Of a stretch of 64,000 nucleotides of DNA, positions 50,860 to 62,399 are shown one piece after another. Within the stretch, counting starts at the first letter, position 1; each line of letters begins with the position of its first letter. Origin of the DNA: Congeria kusceri (Eukaryota > Mollusca > Bivalvia > Myida > Dreissenidae); assembly GCA_027627225.1 (NCBI GenBank), contig JAPFQT010000040.1:62001-126000 (forward strand), read 5' to 3'. The notes below the pieces were generated by a model. That model was not told where the DNA came from and did no database searches. It saw nothing but the letters and a program-made list of their open reading frames with translations. Made by a program: the position numbers and the translations under genes.

Positions 50860-52680
50860 AGCTGAACTTTTTCATCTCGAACTCGATTATTTTAACTTTC
50901 TGGTTAGGTCAAAGTGGAAAATAATGTCCAACAGTCTTATTGTATATAAAAAGTATCTCTCACTCTTCGCTCAATTTTTCAGTTATGTTGAATATTCTCA
51001 TACTTTTTCTATATGTTAACCTGAAGTGATTATGCATTACTTTAAAAGTGTGATCAAGGATACAATTTAAAGTAATGCATAATCACTTATGGTTAATGTA
51101 TATTTTTACAGAGATTGCTCTTTTATATTACAATTTTTTGAAAGTTACTTGTAGAAAAGTCTACACTTTGCTATGTAAAAATAGTTACACTGAAGTCCTG
51201 GCAATGTCGGGATTACAAAGTTCAACCATATTATCATAATACTGTAAACAAAGATGCAGATTTTGTACTTCTATCACTTGCCAATTAATTCAGGCAGTCG
51301 AAGGTTGTCTCTAAAAGCAGCTCATGTATATATTTTGGACACAGTTTATCTGTATGGTGAGTCAGTAAAATCCAAATAAGCAAGTTATATTAAAGCCACC
51401 AAATCTGTCTTGAATGATAGTATTATTTAGGGTTGGAAAATATACCAAAACAGTTTTCTACACTTATAACTTATACCGGTAATAATCGAACTTATACCGG
51501 TAATAATCGTATATGCTAAGAAAAGATAATGTTACATATGTGATTTCCATTTCATGAAAACTGATATAACTACAGCAAGTTTGATTTAGTTTGATTAATG
51601 CTGAAAGTGGATTTAGTGGCTTTAACTAAAAAGCAGTATTTATGACAAAGAACTTTCCCACTGTTATCAATTGGTTAATCTGTGATGTCCTTCCAACTTT
51701 GGAGAAAATTAATGAAGTTCTACTGGTGCATATGACTCTAATTATTAAAAAAATGATTTTTGTTGCTGTCAATGGAACCTACATAGTCTGTGAAAGCTTA
51801 TTTGTCTGTAAGATAAAAGAACATGTGTTGTTGGTTGTTTTTCAAAAACGAAGCAACTATTTCTTTGTCATTAAGACTGATGACGCAGGAAAGGGCCCTT
51901 ATTCCAACAGTTCACAAAGAATGCCATGTTCATGGAGCTTAAATATGTACTGAACAGTAACAAAAGTACTGCAATGACAACGTAAGCTCAATAAATGTAA
52001 ATATCAGTAATGCACACATGTATCATCAGACAATATCTATACACTTAACCAAAAAAGAAACGGACACTATAGAATTTGTTATCGTTTTTGTTTATGGATT
52101 AAATTTCAACCACTTGGTCATAAAACAATAATTTATGTTTGAGAAAAATGAAAATGCATATCTGGGCTATGAAAATTACGTTTTAATATTCAACCATTGT
52201 TAATGCTGTACGTGAAACAATTCCCGAAAATCAATAAGTATCATAGCCTGTCGGGTTTCTTTTTTGGCAGAGGATAAATGCTGGTAATAACATTAAAAGA
52301 AAAGTATTGAGGAATCATTAGTGGTGAGTTGCTTCAAAACTTTAACAGCCAGCTAACTAGTCTAAACTAACAGTCGTAGGAATTCGGGTGAAATAATTTA
52401 TATAACTATTGTAAAATTATTTATATAATTATGAAATTAAATATTTTTATTTTAGGTAAATTTGAACAAACGGTTAATATGAATTTTAAAACGCTTGATA
52501 CGCAATTTGAAATATTAATTTTATTTACATCTTAAGTTAACTGGCTTTATTAAAGTGTTATTAAAGTTTTGAGCAACTGAGCCCAGATATTCTCAATAAA
52601 TAGGTATACATTAATTTCTAAACTTCATCAAATTGGCAGCATATTAAATGATATATGCCAGTTTGGAACAAAATAACGTA
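50860..52680. other. No gene seen, apart from one palindrome
   Basis: A 103-codon frame (51642-51953) lacks domain or splice support. AACTTATACCGGTAATAATCG is doubled near 51465-51510. May be 3' flank of the gene ending at 50856. Confidence 0.45.
51015..51096. repeat. Near-perfect 82-bp palindrome
   Basis: AAGTGATTATGCATTACTTT plus AAA (51024-51046) is repeated exactly in reverse complement at 51066-51088, with outer GTTAACC / GGTTAAT. The loop is 19 bp. Could be a tiny foldback MITE. Confidence 0.85.
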
Positions 52681-52682
52681 TG

Positions 52683-53178
52683 AACAAAAGATGTTTGTAA
52701 AACAGTTATGCCCCCTCCAGGTTAAAAGCAATGTTTAAAATATTAAGTTTGGTGAGGACTGGATGAAAACTGTTGGACATATGAGAGTGTAAACTGCTAA
52801 ACAGGCCAATTTTAGATAAATCAAGGGCCATAACTCTGCAGTGCCTGGGGCAATTTGGTCCATTATCAAACTTCGCTGAGGTATTATGGCCACAAACATT
52901 TTCACGAAGTTTGGTGAGGATCAGATGAAACGTCTGAAAATGCCAATTTTAGATCATTTAAGGGCCATAACCCAACAATTCCTGAGGCGAGTTGGATGAT
53001 AATTGAAATTGGCCGAGATATTATGGCCACAAACATTGTAATAAAGTTGGTAAAGATCAGATGAAAACTGTTGGACTTAGAGAGCCGGAACGATTGGTAT
53101 ACTGACCAACCGAGACAAACCGACGTACCGATATTAGCAAACCAATATACCCGCCATCTTCGAATGGGGTGCATAATA
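52683..53178 (-). mobile_element. Pearl/Helitron-like family A, copy 3
   Basis: Read on the minus strand it starts GCACCCCATTCGAAGATGGC (53151-53170), runs through three core units and ends GGGGGCATAACTGTTTTACA with a CTGTTTTACAAAC stem region. Subterminal GCCCC / GGGGGC words pair. Confidence 0.75.
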
Positions 53179-53352
53179 GGTATGCACAATACAATAGCAA
53201 GTTATGATACACTTCATCGTAAAAGAGTTACACAACAACAACAAATATAGTTTTGCATGGATGCATGTTACTAAAAACAAACCCAAATGTAATGTTCCCA
53301 ATTTGTCTATCCACAAACAGATGCCCTACACAAGCCTAGACTTTCTAGTTAC

Positions 53353-53962
53353 AACAACAGCTGTTTGTAAAACAGTTATGCCCCCTCTAAACAATCTTTA
53401 AAATATCAAGTTTGGTGATGATAGGATGAGAACAGTTGGACACATGGAGCAGAAACTGCTCAAAAAGCCAATTTTAGATCAAGGGCCATAACTCTGCAGT
53501 TCCTGGGGTGTTTTGGTTGAGCATTGAACTTGGCCAAGATATTATACCCACAAATATGTTCATGAACTTTGGTGAAAATTTGATGAAAACTGTTGGACAT
53601 AGAGAGGGGAAATTACTGGAGGGATTTGGCTGATTATCAAACTTGGCCGAGAGATTATGCCCACAAACATTTTCAGCAAGTTTGGTGAAGATTAGATGAA
53701 ACGTGTTGCAGAGCGGAAACAGCTAAAAGGACCAATTTTAGATAATTCGAGGGCCATAACTGCACAATTCCTGAAACGATTTGGCTGATTATCCAACTTA
53801 TCTGAGATAGTATGCCTATAAACATTTTCATGAAGTTTGGTTAAGATAGGATGAAAACTACTGGATTTAGAGAGCGGAAACAAAAGTTGTCCACCAGCAA
53901 ACCGATTGACCGACATTAGCAAACCAATATACCCCACCATCTCCAATGGGGACATAATTACA
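53353..53962 (-). mobile_element. Pearl/Helitron-like family A, copy 4
   Basis: Same family and orientation as copy 3, 175 bp away. The 3' hairpin CTGTTT-TAC-AAACAG (53361-53375) is perfect and followed by CTGTTGTT. Core units carry GATGAAAACTGTTGGACAT on the plus strand at about 53416, 53576, 53690 and 53844. The 5' end reads CCCCATTGGAGATGGTGGGG. Confidence 0.8.
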
Positions 53963-53969
53963 GACTGGC

Positions 53970-55080
53970 ACATAACTCAAGAATTATTCATAAACTGATA
54001 ATTTCTGATGCATTTTAAAATGAAATACAATATTTTCTCCTGCCTTAATTAAAAGTGATTCAAAAGTTCAAAATTAAAAATGTTAGTTTTAAAACACAGA
54101 AAAAAATGAATGTTCAAAATTATGAAGAAACGCAACTTAGAAAGAGGCATTAATACCAGCATATATATCAGATAAATGTTTGCTGGACGTTTTGCTGTTA
54201 TTGAGCATTTTCTCTAACAATACATGAAAGATTTTAACAAATGGAATTACAGTCCCAAGTATAGCTGGAAGCCAACATAAAAACAACTACAAAGATGAAT
54301 GTTACCAACAATTAATGCACACAACATTATCACAACATTTAAGCTACATGGTACATAAAGTTATAAATATGGAAGGAAAAAAATAAGCATTTTCATTAAA
54401 TAATTGGGCTACAAAATCGGTTGTAATTGAATAAGCTTAATATAACATAATGCTCATGTTATATATAATTATTGTACAGACACTTCTAGTTATTAAATTG
54501 TTTACACTAACATATTTTTAAGATTGAACATATTTGTTATGATTGGACTGGCAAAACAAGTAGCCACAAATCTAGTAAGTAACGGCACTCTTTTATCACA
54601 TTATTGTAGAACTGTATTATTTCTAGATTAATTATTTTTTTTAAAGGTTAATTACTAACCAAGAGTTGTGTTTTTGTACTCTGCAATTCTTTTTCATGAT
54701 GTCTAGCAATACACACAAGTTTGGGATTTTACGATCAAATACATGTGAGAATAAACCGAAGAGCAGTAACAATAACTTAAAATAATATACATAACATTGA
54801 ACTATCTATGATATGATCTATTTAACAGTTGTGTTATGTTCCACACAGTACATTACAGTATGTGGTTAAGATCCACACACAAACATCTAAGGCAGTAACT
54901 ATTGAAATCATGCACAATAACAATATTTGAGATTTTTTTATACTAAATTTTGTGAATATAAAGAAAACAAGAATATCATACAAAGGGAAATAACTGAGTA
55001 TCCAATGAACTCTTAATATCATTAAATGTGACATTAATTTTATTTGCAGCATTCTTACATTACTAACAATACATTAACTA
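53970..55080. other. Intergenic, no gene seen
   Basis: AT-rich with no long frame, array or domain. Confidence 0.55.
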
Positions 55081-55084
55081 GATT

Positions 55085-55360
55085 GTCACCGACACAGATG
55101 CCCCAAAGCACGTGTTTGGACACAGACAAAGGGCTAAAAGTGGTTCTTCAACTGTGAAAGTTTTAGCGATATCCGCCAGACAGTTAAAGAGGACTCAAGT
55201 ACACACAATTTGGGGAAGTATATAGTCTATAGTGGAAAAAAGGAAAAAAGTAGCAGCCGAATTTCCTTTCTTAACAATCACCTACACATAAAGGAACTTC
55301 AGCTGTGAAAGTTTGAGTGAGATCCGCCCAGCAGTTAGAGGAGTTGTGTCCACAAACTCT
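55085..55360 (-). mobile_element. Pearl-like family C, two units
   Basis: CAACTGTGAAAGTTTTAGCG, ATATCCGCCAGACAGTTAAA and again CAGCTGTGAAAGTTTGAGTG, AGATCCGCCCAGCAGTTAGA about 160 bp later. Reverse-strand match to 16.98-17.06 kb. Confidence 0.6.
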
Positions 55361-55814
55361 AGGGACGTACATATGCATGGACAATTACAATGCTGGTGAA
55401 TTTTATAGACACCAAAATTTCCTAATACTATGGGCATAAAATCAAGAAATTTACAATTCTTCAATCAAATACAGATTCTGTTTAGCAAATGTCTTTGTCC
55501 TAAAGATCTGCTATGAAAAATTGAATGTGTTTAGTTGGAGAATAATTTAAGTTTAAAAAACTTAAAGAGAATTCATTTTCAGTTATCATTTACCATTGCA
55601 AATTTCCCTATTTATTTTTATTAGGGCTTTTAATTCAATTCCATTTTACATAAAATTTAACAAAATGCAGTGAATGTAAAATAACCTTGTGGTACATTGC
55701 ACTATGATATTTGCCTCTTAATAAACCAACATACAAAGCAATATTTTATAATGAACATACAATCAACTGATACATATTTCAGTCAAATAAATAAACGTCC
55801 CGAACAGTTTACAA

Positions 55815-55937
55815 CTAACATATAATAAGAAAGTCAATCAACTGAGCTCTTTTGGCCTTCTCAAAGACAGTGCAATAATCCTTGACCCACTGTGGCCAGC
55901 TTGCCTCGACAGGAAGACGCTGCACGTTATAATGAGC
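55815..55937 (-). CDS. Putative terminal exon (minus strand)
   Basis: Acceptor GTTTCTGTTTTACAG, then 40 codons AHYNVQRLPVEASWPQWVKD..EKAKRAQLIDF.. and TAG at 55815-55817. Composition (Trp, Lys/Glu helix) looks protein-like, but the frame requires the preceding exon to end in phase 0. From 56878-56974 that works only if that exon is read in its YVPKQLV frame. Family not recognised. Confidence 0.4.
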   Translation of the reverse strand, partial: AHYNVQRLPVEASWPQWVKDYCTVFEKAKRAQLIDFLIIC

Positions 55938-56877
55938 CTGTAAAACAGAAACACAGACACACTGAAGATGGAAGACCAACAACTCATGTGTGTGAACCAG
56001 GGTAACAATTAAAACTTTTAATGGAAAGATTTGTATCAAGAGTAAATATGGTAAACAAATGTACAAAAGTCATGATTTATCATGAAACAATAGCTGAAAC
56101 ATGTTCCTTTTTTAGTTAAAAATTTTTTGACTTTGGCTCCAAAAAAAGAAAGTCAGTCCTAACCATTGTCTGGATATAATCTGTATGAACAATATTCCAC
56201 AAAATTTTATTTTGCTTTCCACTCTGATCACCTCCTGGTACATTAACTGATAGTTTCTTTTATTAGAACAGTACTTGATGGTATAGAAATGCAAAGTTTC
56301 CTATAGATGTTTTAGATAGACAAGACGCTGTGTTTGATAAACAAACATGCCCCTGCTTGGTGCAGGACAGCCATTTGAATTATTCTAAGTTCAAATTAGG
56401 TCAAGGTCAAAGTGAGGTTGAGTGATATGGGTTGATAAGGAATGGTTATAAGCAAGGACTGTGTAAGCATCCAAGTGTTGTAGTAAGTGGTGTGAAACAG
56501 TAAAAACTAGTTAACATCTTATGGACAGAATCACTGATGGCCAGGACAACCACTAAATGCCTCCCACATCAAGATGCCTGGGGAGTAAAAGTTTGTGTAC
56601 AACCAGTACAACCAAGAGGTTTCAGTCCTTGATAGACAGGTTTCATACAGCTGGATCAGTAACAGCTCTCGTGGGCCTGATCATTAATGAACTGGGAATG
56701 AGATATACAATGAATGAACATTGTGTTCAGGTTAGCTTAAACTTAACCAGAAACCATTGTTTGTTTGCGGTTATTCGAACCATAACCAAAAGGACCCTAT
56801 TAATCTCCAAGACTTCATATGAATCAATTAACAAGCTCACTAAATGGCAGAAAACAACTAAATACTGCATATACCTC

Positions 56878-56974
56878 TGGCGTGGATTTCTGCGTCCAAC
56901 GGGGGAATGTCTGAGATGGAGTTTGCCAAACGTCGATACTGCCCACGATCGTCACCAGCTGCTTTGGCACGTAC
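56878..56974 (-). CDS. Putative internal exon (minus strand)
   Basis: 97 bp between TCTGCCTATCTAG and GAG|GTATAT. Two frames are open: RAKAAGDDRGQYRRLANSIS.. and YVPKQLVTIVGSIDVWQTPS... The first joins the upstream exon 57188-57313 in its MVVEAF frame, the second joins the downstream exon 55815-55937. The conflict means one junction, or one exon, is wrong. Confidence 0.35.
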
Positions 56975-57187
56975 CTAGATAGGCAGAATAACATAAAATT
57001 AAATAAAACAATCTGTAATAACACATCTGTATTTTGATACAATCTGAGGTAAATATTATTTGCTTCATTTCTGTCAGGATTGGTTTTTATTTCACGGGGC
57101 TTGCATTACTTAACCTATTGAAAAAACACAAAACATATTCTTTATATATGAAGTTCCATAATTTAAATTATAAACTGACATTGTTAC

Positions 57188-57313
57188 CTTCAGTGACAAC
57201 TTACAGTCGGGTTTTAGCTGTTTGGTGGCCTTTGAGGGTTCATGTAGCAACAACTTCCCATTCAGTGCGAAAGCCTCCACCACCATCTTGTAGTGATGTC
57301 AGTGCATTTGCAC
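57188..57313 (-). other. Exon-like block A of a triplicated set
   Basis: 126 bp between CTCTTATTTCAG and AAG|GTAACA. It contains GCACTGACATCACTACAAGA then TGGTGGTGGAGGCTTTCGCA. Two readings are possible: ..ALTSLQDGGGGFRTEWEVVA ending at a stop, or, after an early stop, HHYKMVVEAFALNGKLLL.. open to the donor. Confidence 0.4.
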
Positions 57314-57649
57314 CTGAAATAAGAGAGTTACTTTAACTTACAAGTTAAAGTAATTGTTAAAGGAACTTCTTCACTGATTTTCTTATTTTAAACAAAATGC
57401 ACTTGAGTATCTTAACTGCAAAAAGTAAAGCATCTGGACTGGAGAAAGAAAAATTATATTAAGGAAAAAGAAAAAATTTAAAACATTTGTCTTCACCCGG
57501 ACTCGAACCTGAGACCACCAGGATCAAAACAGACAAAGTATGATAATGATATACACATGCATGTACATAAAATAAAATTGAAGCATAAAAAAATAACAAT
57601 CATGTAAGAAATATCAAAGTTGCTTCTTGAAAAAAACATGCATCGTTAC

Positions 57650-57767
57650 CTTCAATGGAAACTCTCAGTTGGTGCTGGTCTGTTTTGTGACCTTTGAGGG
57701 TCAACAACTTCCCATTCAGTCTGAAAGCCTCCACCACCATCTTGTAATGATGTCAGTGCAACTCTAC
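57650..57767 (-). other. Exon-like block B of a triplicated set
   Basis: 118 bp between GCCACTATTTCAG and GAAG|GTAACG. It is nearly identical to block A through GACTGAATGGGAAGTTGTTG, then lacks 8 bp that block A has. The MVVEAFRLNGKLLTLKGHK frame is open from an internal ATG to the donor. Confidence 0.4.
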
Positions 57768-58519
57768 CTGAAATAGTGGCATTTATTGTTAAGCTCGTAA
57801 ACCATTTTAATTGAATATTTGAACAAGCATCTATCATTAAACACATACAAATACTGACAACAATTATCACAAGCTACTTTAGGGTCAGCGTAACTTCAAC
57901 AAAGAGAGGCAGAATAACTTTAAAATCTGACACACATCTGAAGATGAATATTGTTCCTTGATTTCTGTTTTACATACATAAGACGACAAGAGGGGATGAT
58001 TTCATGGTGCAGGTATTACTGAATCCATTTTTGCAAGAAGTTTAAAGTCTCTTTACATTAGTATAATGTGAACTTATTATAAAGGCAATCAGCTGAAACA
58101 TAGTATACACATTTTCCATTTGTATACCTGTTAAACATCTCAACACATGTATTTTAATAAAATTAACTTAATTAGAAAGCAAAAGAAAATACTGACAAGA
58201 GAATATAGGACAGAGACTAGTTTGTAATGTAAAATGTTACCCTACAAAAACTAATGGTGACATATTGCTGTTTTTCTGGGATAAATGACAGGAAATCCTG
58301 AAACTAAATACACTGTTCTATAATGATGTAAACAGAATTATGCAAGATTTGAATAATATTTGACATAAAGTGCCTTTACATACTTGTACTGTATAATGGT
58401 ATGAGTCAAATTAGTAAACTGTCTTGCAGAGCAAAACGCTGAAGCATAACAAACCATATAACCATATATAATTCTAGAAGAAATTCATAGCTTGCTATAA
58501 AAAACACTAACCATGTCCC
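57768..58519. other. Probable intron or intergenic
   Basis: AT-rich between exon-like blocks B and C. No gene. Confidence 0.45.
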
Positions 58520-58661
58520 TTTCAAGACAAACTGTCATTGTTAACACAGGGCAGATGTCCCTGGTGACCATTCTGGAAGTAATAACTCTGTGTTCCCCTC
58601 CATCTTGTAGTGATGCTGGAGCAACTGTTTCAGCAATATGAGGGGTGCGTTACTGTTTCAG
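58520..58661 (-). other. Exon-like block C of a triplicated set
   Basis: A more diverged third copy: CAGCATCACTACAAGATGGA then GGGGAACACAGAGTTATTAC. An acceptor-like GTTGTTTCAG lies before it; no GT donor is seen at the end. Confidence 0.35.
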
Positions 58662-59044
58662 CTGAAACAACACTTTAACTGCATAAATTTACATTTAAAT
58701 GAACCTATTCACAGATTGGAAAATTCACAATTTTTAGGGTGTTTTTTGTCACAGAATCCAAAAAAAGTACATTGCACATAAAGAAGGGAAATAACACATC
58801 TCACACAGAAATATATTGGCAATACAGTGTAGATCAAATGAAATGGATAAAATTATATAGTGTATGTAACGCTTTCGTTGTTGTTTTTTTAAACAGATGT
58901 CTCAGTTACATAGCATTAAAAATACACTGTTATTTGTGTAAGTCTTACTGGCCTGAAGGTCGTAGGTTCAAGCTCTGGTGAAGGTGTTTCTTTATTTGTT
59001 TTCTGTACTGGTATAAAATTAAGAAATAATTTTTGAATTTGAAA

Positions 59045-59350
59045 TGTTTATCTGTAACTAAACAACGATTTTGAGTTCTGATGCATAGGAATTAAACCCA
59101 GAGGGCATTAGACCGAGTTGTTTAATATAAGTGCATCAGAACAAAAAATTGTTGTTTATTTACAGATGAACAACGATGAAGCAAAATTATTTCCATTGTA
59201 ACATTATCTGACAATTTGACAGTTTCGGAACCACTTTTTCGAGTTTATTTATTGGCTGTTTAACAATGGAAATTTTTCTTCTAGAAAACTCGGCACGTGT
59301 CATGTAAGAATATTTGTTTTTGGTTAGTCAAGATGTTTTTTTTAGTTTAG
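59045..59350 (+). mobile_element. Foldback family F, copy at 59 kb
   Basis: AACAACGATTTTGAGTTCTG, ATGCATAGGAATTAAACCCA, GGGCATTAGACCGAGTTGTT, GTGCATCAGAAC and TTGTTGTTTATTTACAGATG repeat the copy A layout, and TTTATTGGCTGTTTAACAAT is the outer module. The foldback arms here are CTGTAACTAAACAACG / TTGTTTATTTACAG. Confidence 0.6.
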
Positions 59351-59534
59351 ACATAAGTGACATTTTTAATAATATGAAAATCTGTGAATATGTCCCTTTA
59401 AAGAAGTAATAATTGGATTTCAAGCATATCTGAGCTTTATGTAGTTTAAAAATGACACTATCCCTATTGGGTAGTGAGAATTCTTTTGTACTCCAAGATT
59501 ATTTTTAATGAATGAGCACATGAAAGTGAAGTAA

Positions 59535-59860
59535 TAAATGCCGAATGAACACATTTGAGGCCTTAAATAATAAATTGATGGTTTGGCGTAACCCTAGCCA
59601 AAACTTTAGAGGTGGGTAGGTAGGTTGGGTATAATTGTTATTTATATATAATTATATTTTTATAATTGTTTAGACTGTTGGCACAAGCCAACAGGATTTA
59701 GTAGTTGTATTTGGAAAACTGGTCTTAAGGGAACTACGTCTTTACTCTGCATATAAATATATATTTACTAATAAATGCCGAATGAACACTTTTGGGGCCT
59801 TCTTTAATAAATTATTGGTTTGGCGTAACCCTACACAGTATTTTGGAGGTGGGTATTGAT
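59535..59860. repeat. Direct repeat pair, ~85 bp each, ~235 bp apart
   Basis: AATAAATGCCGAATGAACAC, then TTTGGCGTAACCCTA and GAGGTGGGTA, occurs at about 59535 and 59770. The intervening part includes an AT-rich run and GTTGGCACAAGCCAAC, an 8-bp palindrome stem. Confidence 0.75.
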
Positions 59861-61735
59861 ATATTACTGCCGTTTGCTTGCGGAGCAGTGAGGCTTCCTG
59901 TTATTGATGCTACTTTCTATGAATAGATGACAAGACATAAATGCGACTTAAACAGTAATAAACAATAATAATAATCCAGTTAGTCCACATCTACAAGTGA
60001 ATTAATGTTATGTTTATTCACATAGGCATGATAGCGTATCTGTTTGTGCTGTTTACTGGTTAACTGTGTCGGTATTACATCGTATTGCGTAAGTTAAACA
60101 GTGTATTGACTGAGAGTACATATAGCGGAACAATCTTAGCCACTCGATTGATGATTGCTTTTGTTTTTGAAGTAAACATAAGAATTGTGGAAAAAACATT
60201 GTGCTTCTAAAGAGTTCTGAATGTATTTTACTAATTTACCTTAGTTTTAATTAAAGCGGTATTTACCGAGCATAGCGATAATGATAAAAAGCACTGAACA
60301 TTGATTCGAACTTCTACGATTCATCCACTATTTTTACCTGTTGTAGATTGACTTGTATGCATATAACTCTGTCTGCTTTTTAAATAGTTATGATGAGAAT
60401 GTTGTAGATAAATACCATTGAATTAGACGCGCGCTATAAAGTTTTAATTTGCAAAAGACAGAGGCCTTTGCTTTCAGTTTCTTTTCTCGACAACAGCCTT
60501 TCTATGCTGTCAGCGTTTTGATTATTTTCTTTCAATGTTGTAAATTGAAGATATTTTTCACGCTTACTATGTGACTGTTGTACCTACGTACTTGCAATTC
60601 CAATTTTTTTTATTGATCTACAATTTATTAAAATTGAAAAACACTGATATAAATTTATCATATTTGTTATTAAAACAAGTTTTAACAAGGACATTTCAAC
60701 ATATTTAAGGCGATATAAAACTTATAATTTAAGTCAAATACATCCGAAATATATGTGTACTTTAAAGATGAATTCATGAGGCAATCGGTGGTTGTAAACA
60801 ATGTTTGTTACTAGCATTATTCTAAAGAACATCCCTTAAAGAAGATTCATACATAGATATAAATCACTAAAAACTATTTACAAACCTTAACTAAGGTAAT
60901 TAACATCTGACACGCACTAAACAATTGCTTAGAAAACACTGCATGTAATAATATTATACACAACCGCCATCAACGTTAATCTCCAAACAGAAGAGCATCA
61001 GAGGGCTAACATCCACTATATTAAACGAAAAGGTTTTGAAATGATCAGAAGGGACACAAACACAATAACTTTTTTTTCACTTTATGCTTAATGAACTTTT
61101 TTGGGGGGGTAGCAGCCATTTTCATGAGTAGGTACACCAAACAAACAATTTAATAAGGACGGCCTATAACTGATGAAATTTAAAATCACACGGACACAGG
61201 GTGTGCATAAATCATGGGTAGTTGGAAAATCTAATTATTTGAACACCAAATTTTACCTGTCGCAACAAATCTGCTCATTTAGTACAGGAAGTGAAATTAC
61301 CTCGGTTAACAAACAGTTTGGGGGTTAAAATGGAGAGGTATTTTGCAGACATTTTTCAACAGACACATCGGATAATGTGTTTGGGTTGTTTAATGGTATT
61401 TATTTTTTATAATCAGATTCTAAACATTTCAAGCCTATACCCCGACAGATTGTGTTCGAGACCAAAGACACTGTGTTTTGCCACCTCACGCACCTGTTAT
61501 ATTTGCTATCAACAAGCATCACATGCTCCCCTGAGGTCTTAATGCTTGTTGTACATGGCTTAGTGGGGAGTCTCGAACATGATGTGTTCCCAGTAGTGGA
61601 TCACCTGAACATTTTCAACTGAAATACAAAGCTGTGTAAATAGTGGCTTAAAGGGACTATGTCAACGAAAAGGGCCTCAAGGGGTAATTTCTTTAAAAAT
61701 GTGAAATTAAGATATTAATACTGGCTTGTACTAAT
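59861..61735. other. Intergenic, no gene seen
   Basis: AT-rich. The 83-codon frame at 61291-61542 has several cysteines but no support. Confidence 0.5.
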
Positions 61736-62395
61736 GGTTAAAATAAGATACAATCGAAATGTGATACAATGAATCGCGATACTACGAAATGATGGGATAA
61801 TACGAACAAGGTTGCAGGTCCCGTCCGAATTTCTTATAAATTTAACTAATAAAAGATGTGATACTAAAAAATTGCGATCTAACGAAAGATGCGATACAGT
61901 GAATTGATTTTCTGTCCCCATCATTAAATTGTCATTCAAAATTAATGCGATACTACGAATAAGTTTGCAACTGAGACATTCACACCTTATCAAGAAAGTT
62001 TTCACACCTAACCCAAGCCGGTACATTTGTTTGACGGATATCACTCACAATCAACGGCGTTATAAACAAAGGCCCAGTCATGTATACTTTAAACTAAATA
62101 TCACTATAGAGTGTAAATGCGCGTTTAGATATGTGAATCTTAACTAGCTGATGTTGATTTTAGTCTGTATACATTCTGCATGTATTTTTTTTGAATGTTT
62201 AAATAACCTATGAAATAAAACACATTAAAGTTTATTAAATATATTTTAACTAATATTCATTGTTATTTAATTGCCGCTCAGGAGTACACAAAACTTCAGT
62301 TTCAAAAAATGCGATACAACGAAAAATGCAATACTACGAACAATTCCATATCTCCCTTGACTATTCGTAGTATCGCGTTTCGACTGTACATATAA
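61736..62395. repeat. Region with repeated GCGATACTACGAA motif
   Basis: GCGATACTACGAA occurs at 61776-61788 and 61947-61959. One-base variants lie at 62311-62323 and 62328-62340, and the inverse TTCGTAGTATCGC at 62364-62376. Further decayed words (GTGATACAATGAA, GATACAGTGAA) lie between. This looks like subterminal repeats of a DNA transposon of about 0.65 kb, but no exact termini were found. Confidence 0.6.
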
Positions 62396-62399
62396 TGGG

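Noticed and set aside
51642..51953. 103-codon plus frame
   Set aside because: No splice sites, domain or codon bias stand out; AT-rich DNA of this length can give such frames by chance.
56557..56982. 141-codon plus frame with KRFQSLIDRFHTAGS resembling a transposase helix
   Set aside because: The match is short, no other transposase motif follows, and the 3' part is antisense to a candidate exon. Would need a profile search.
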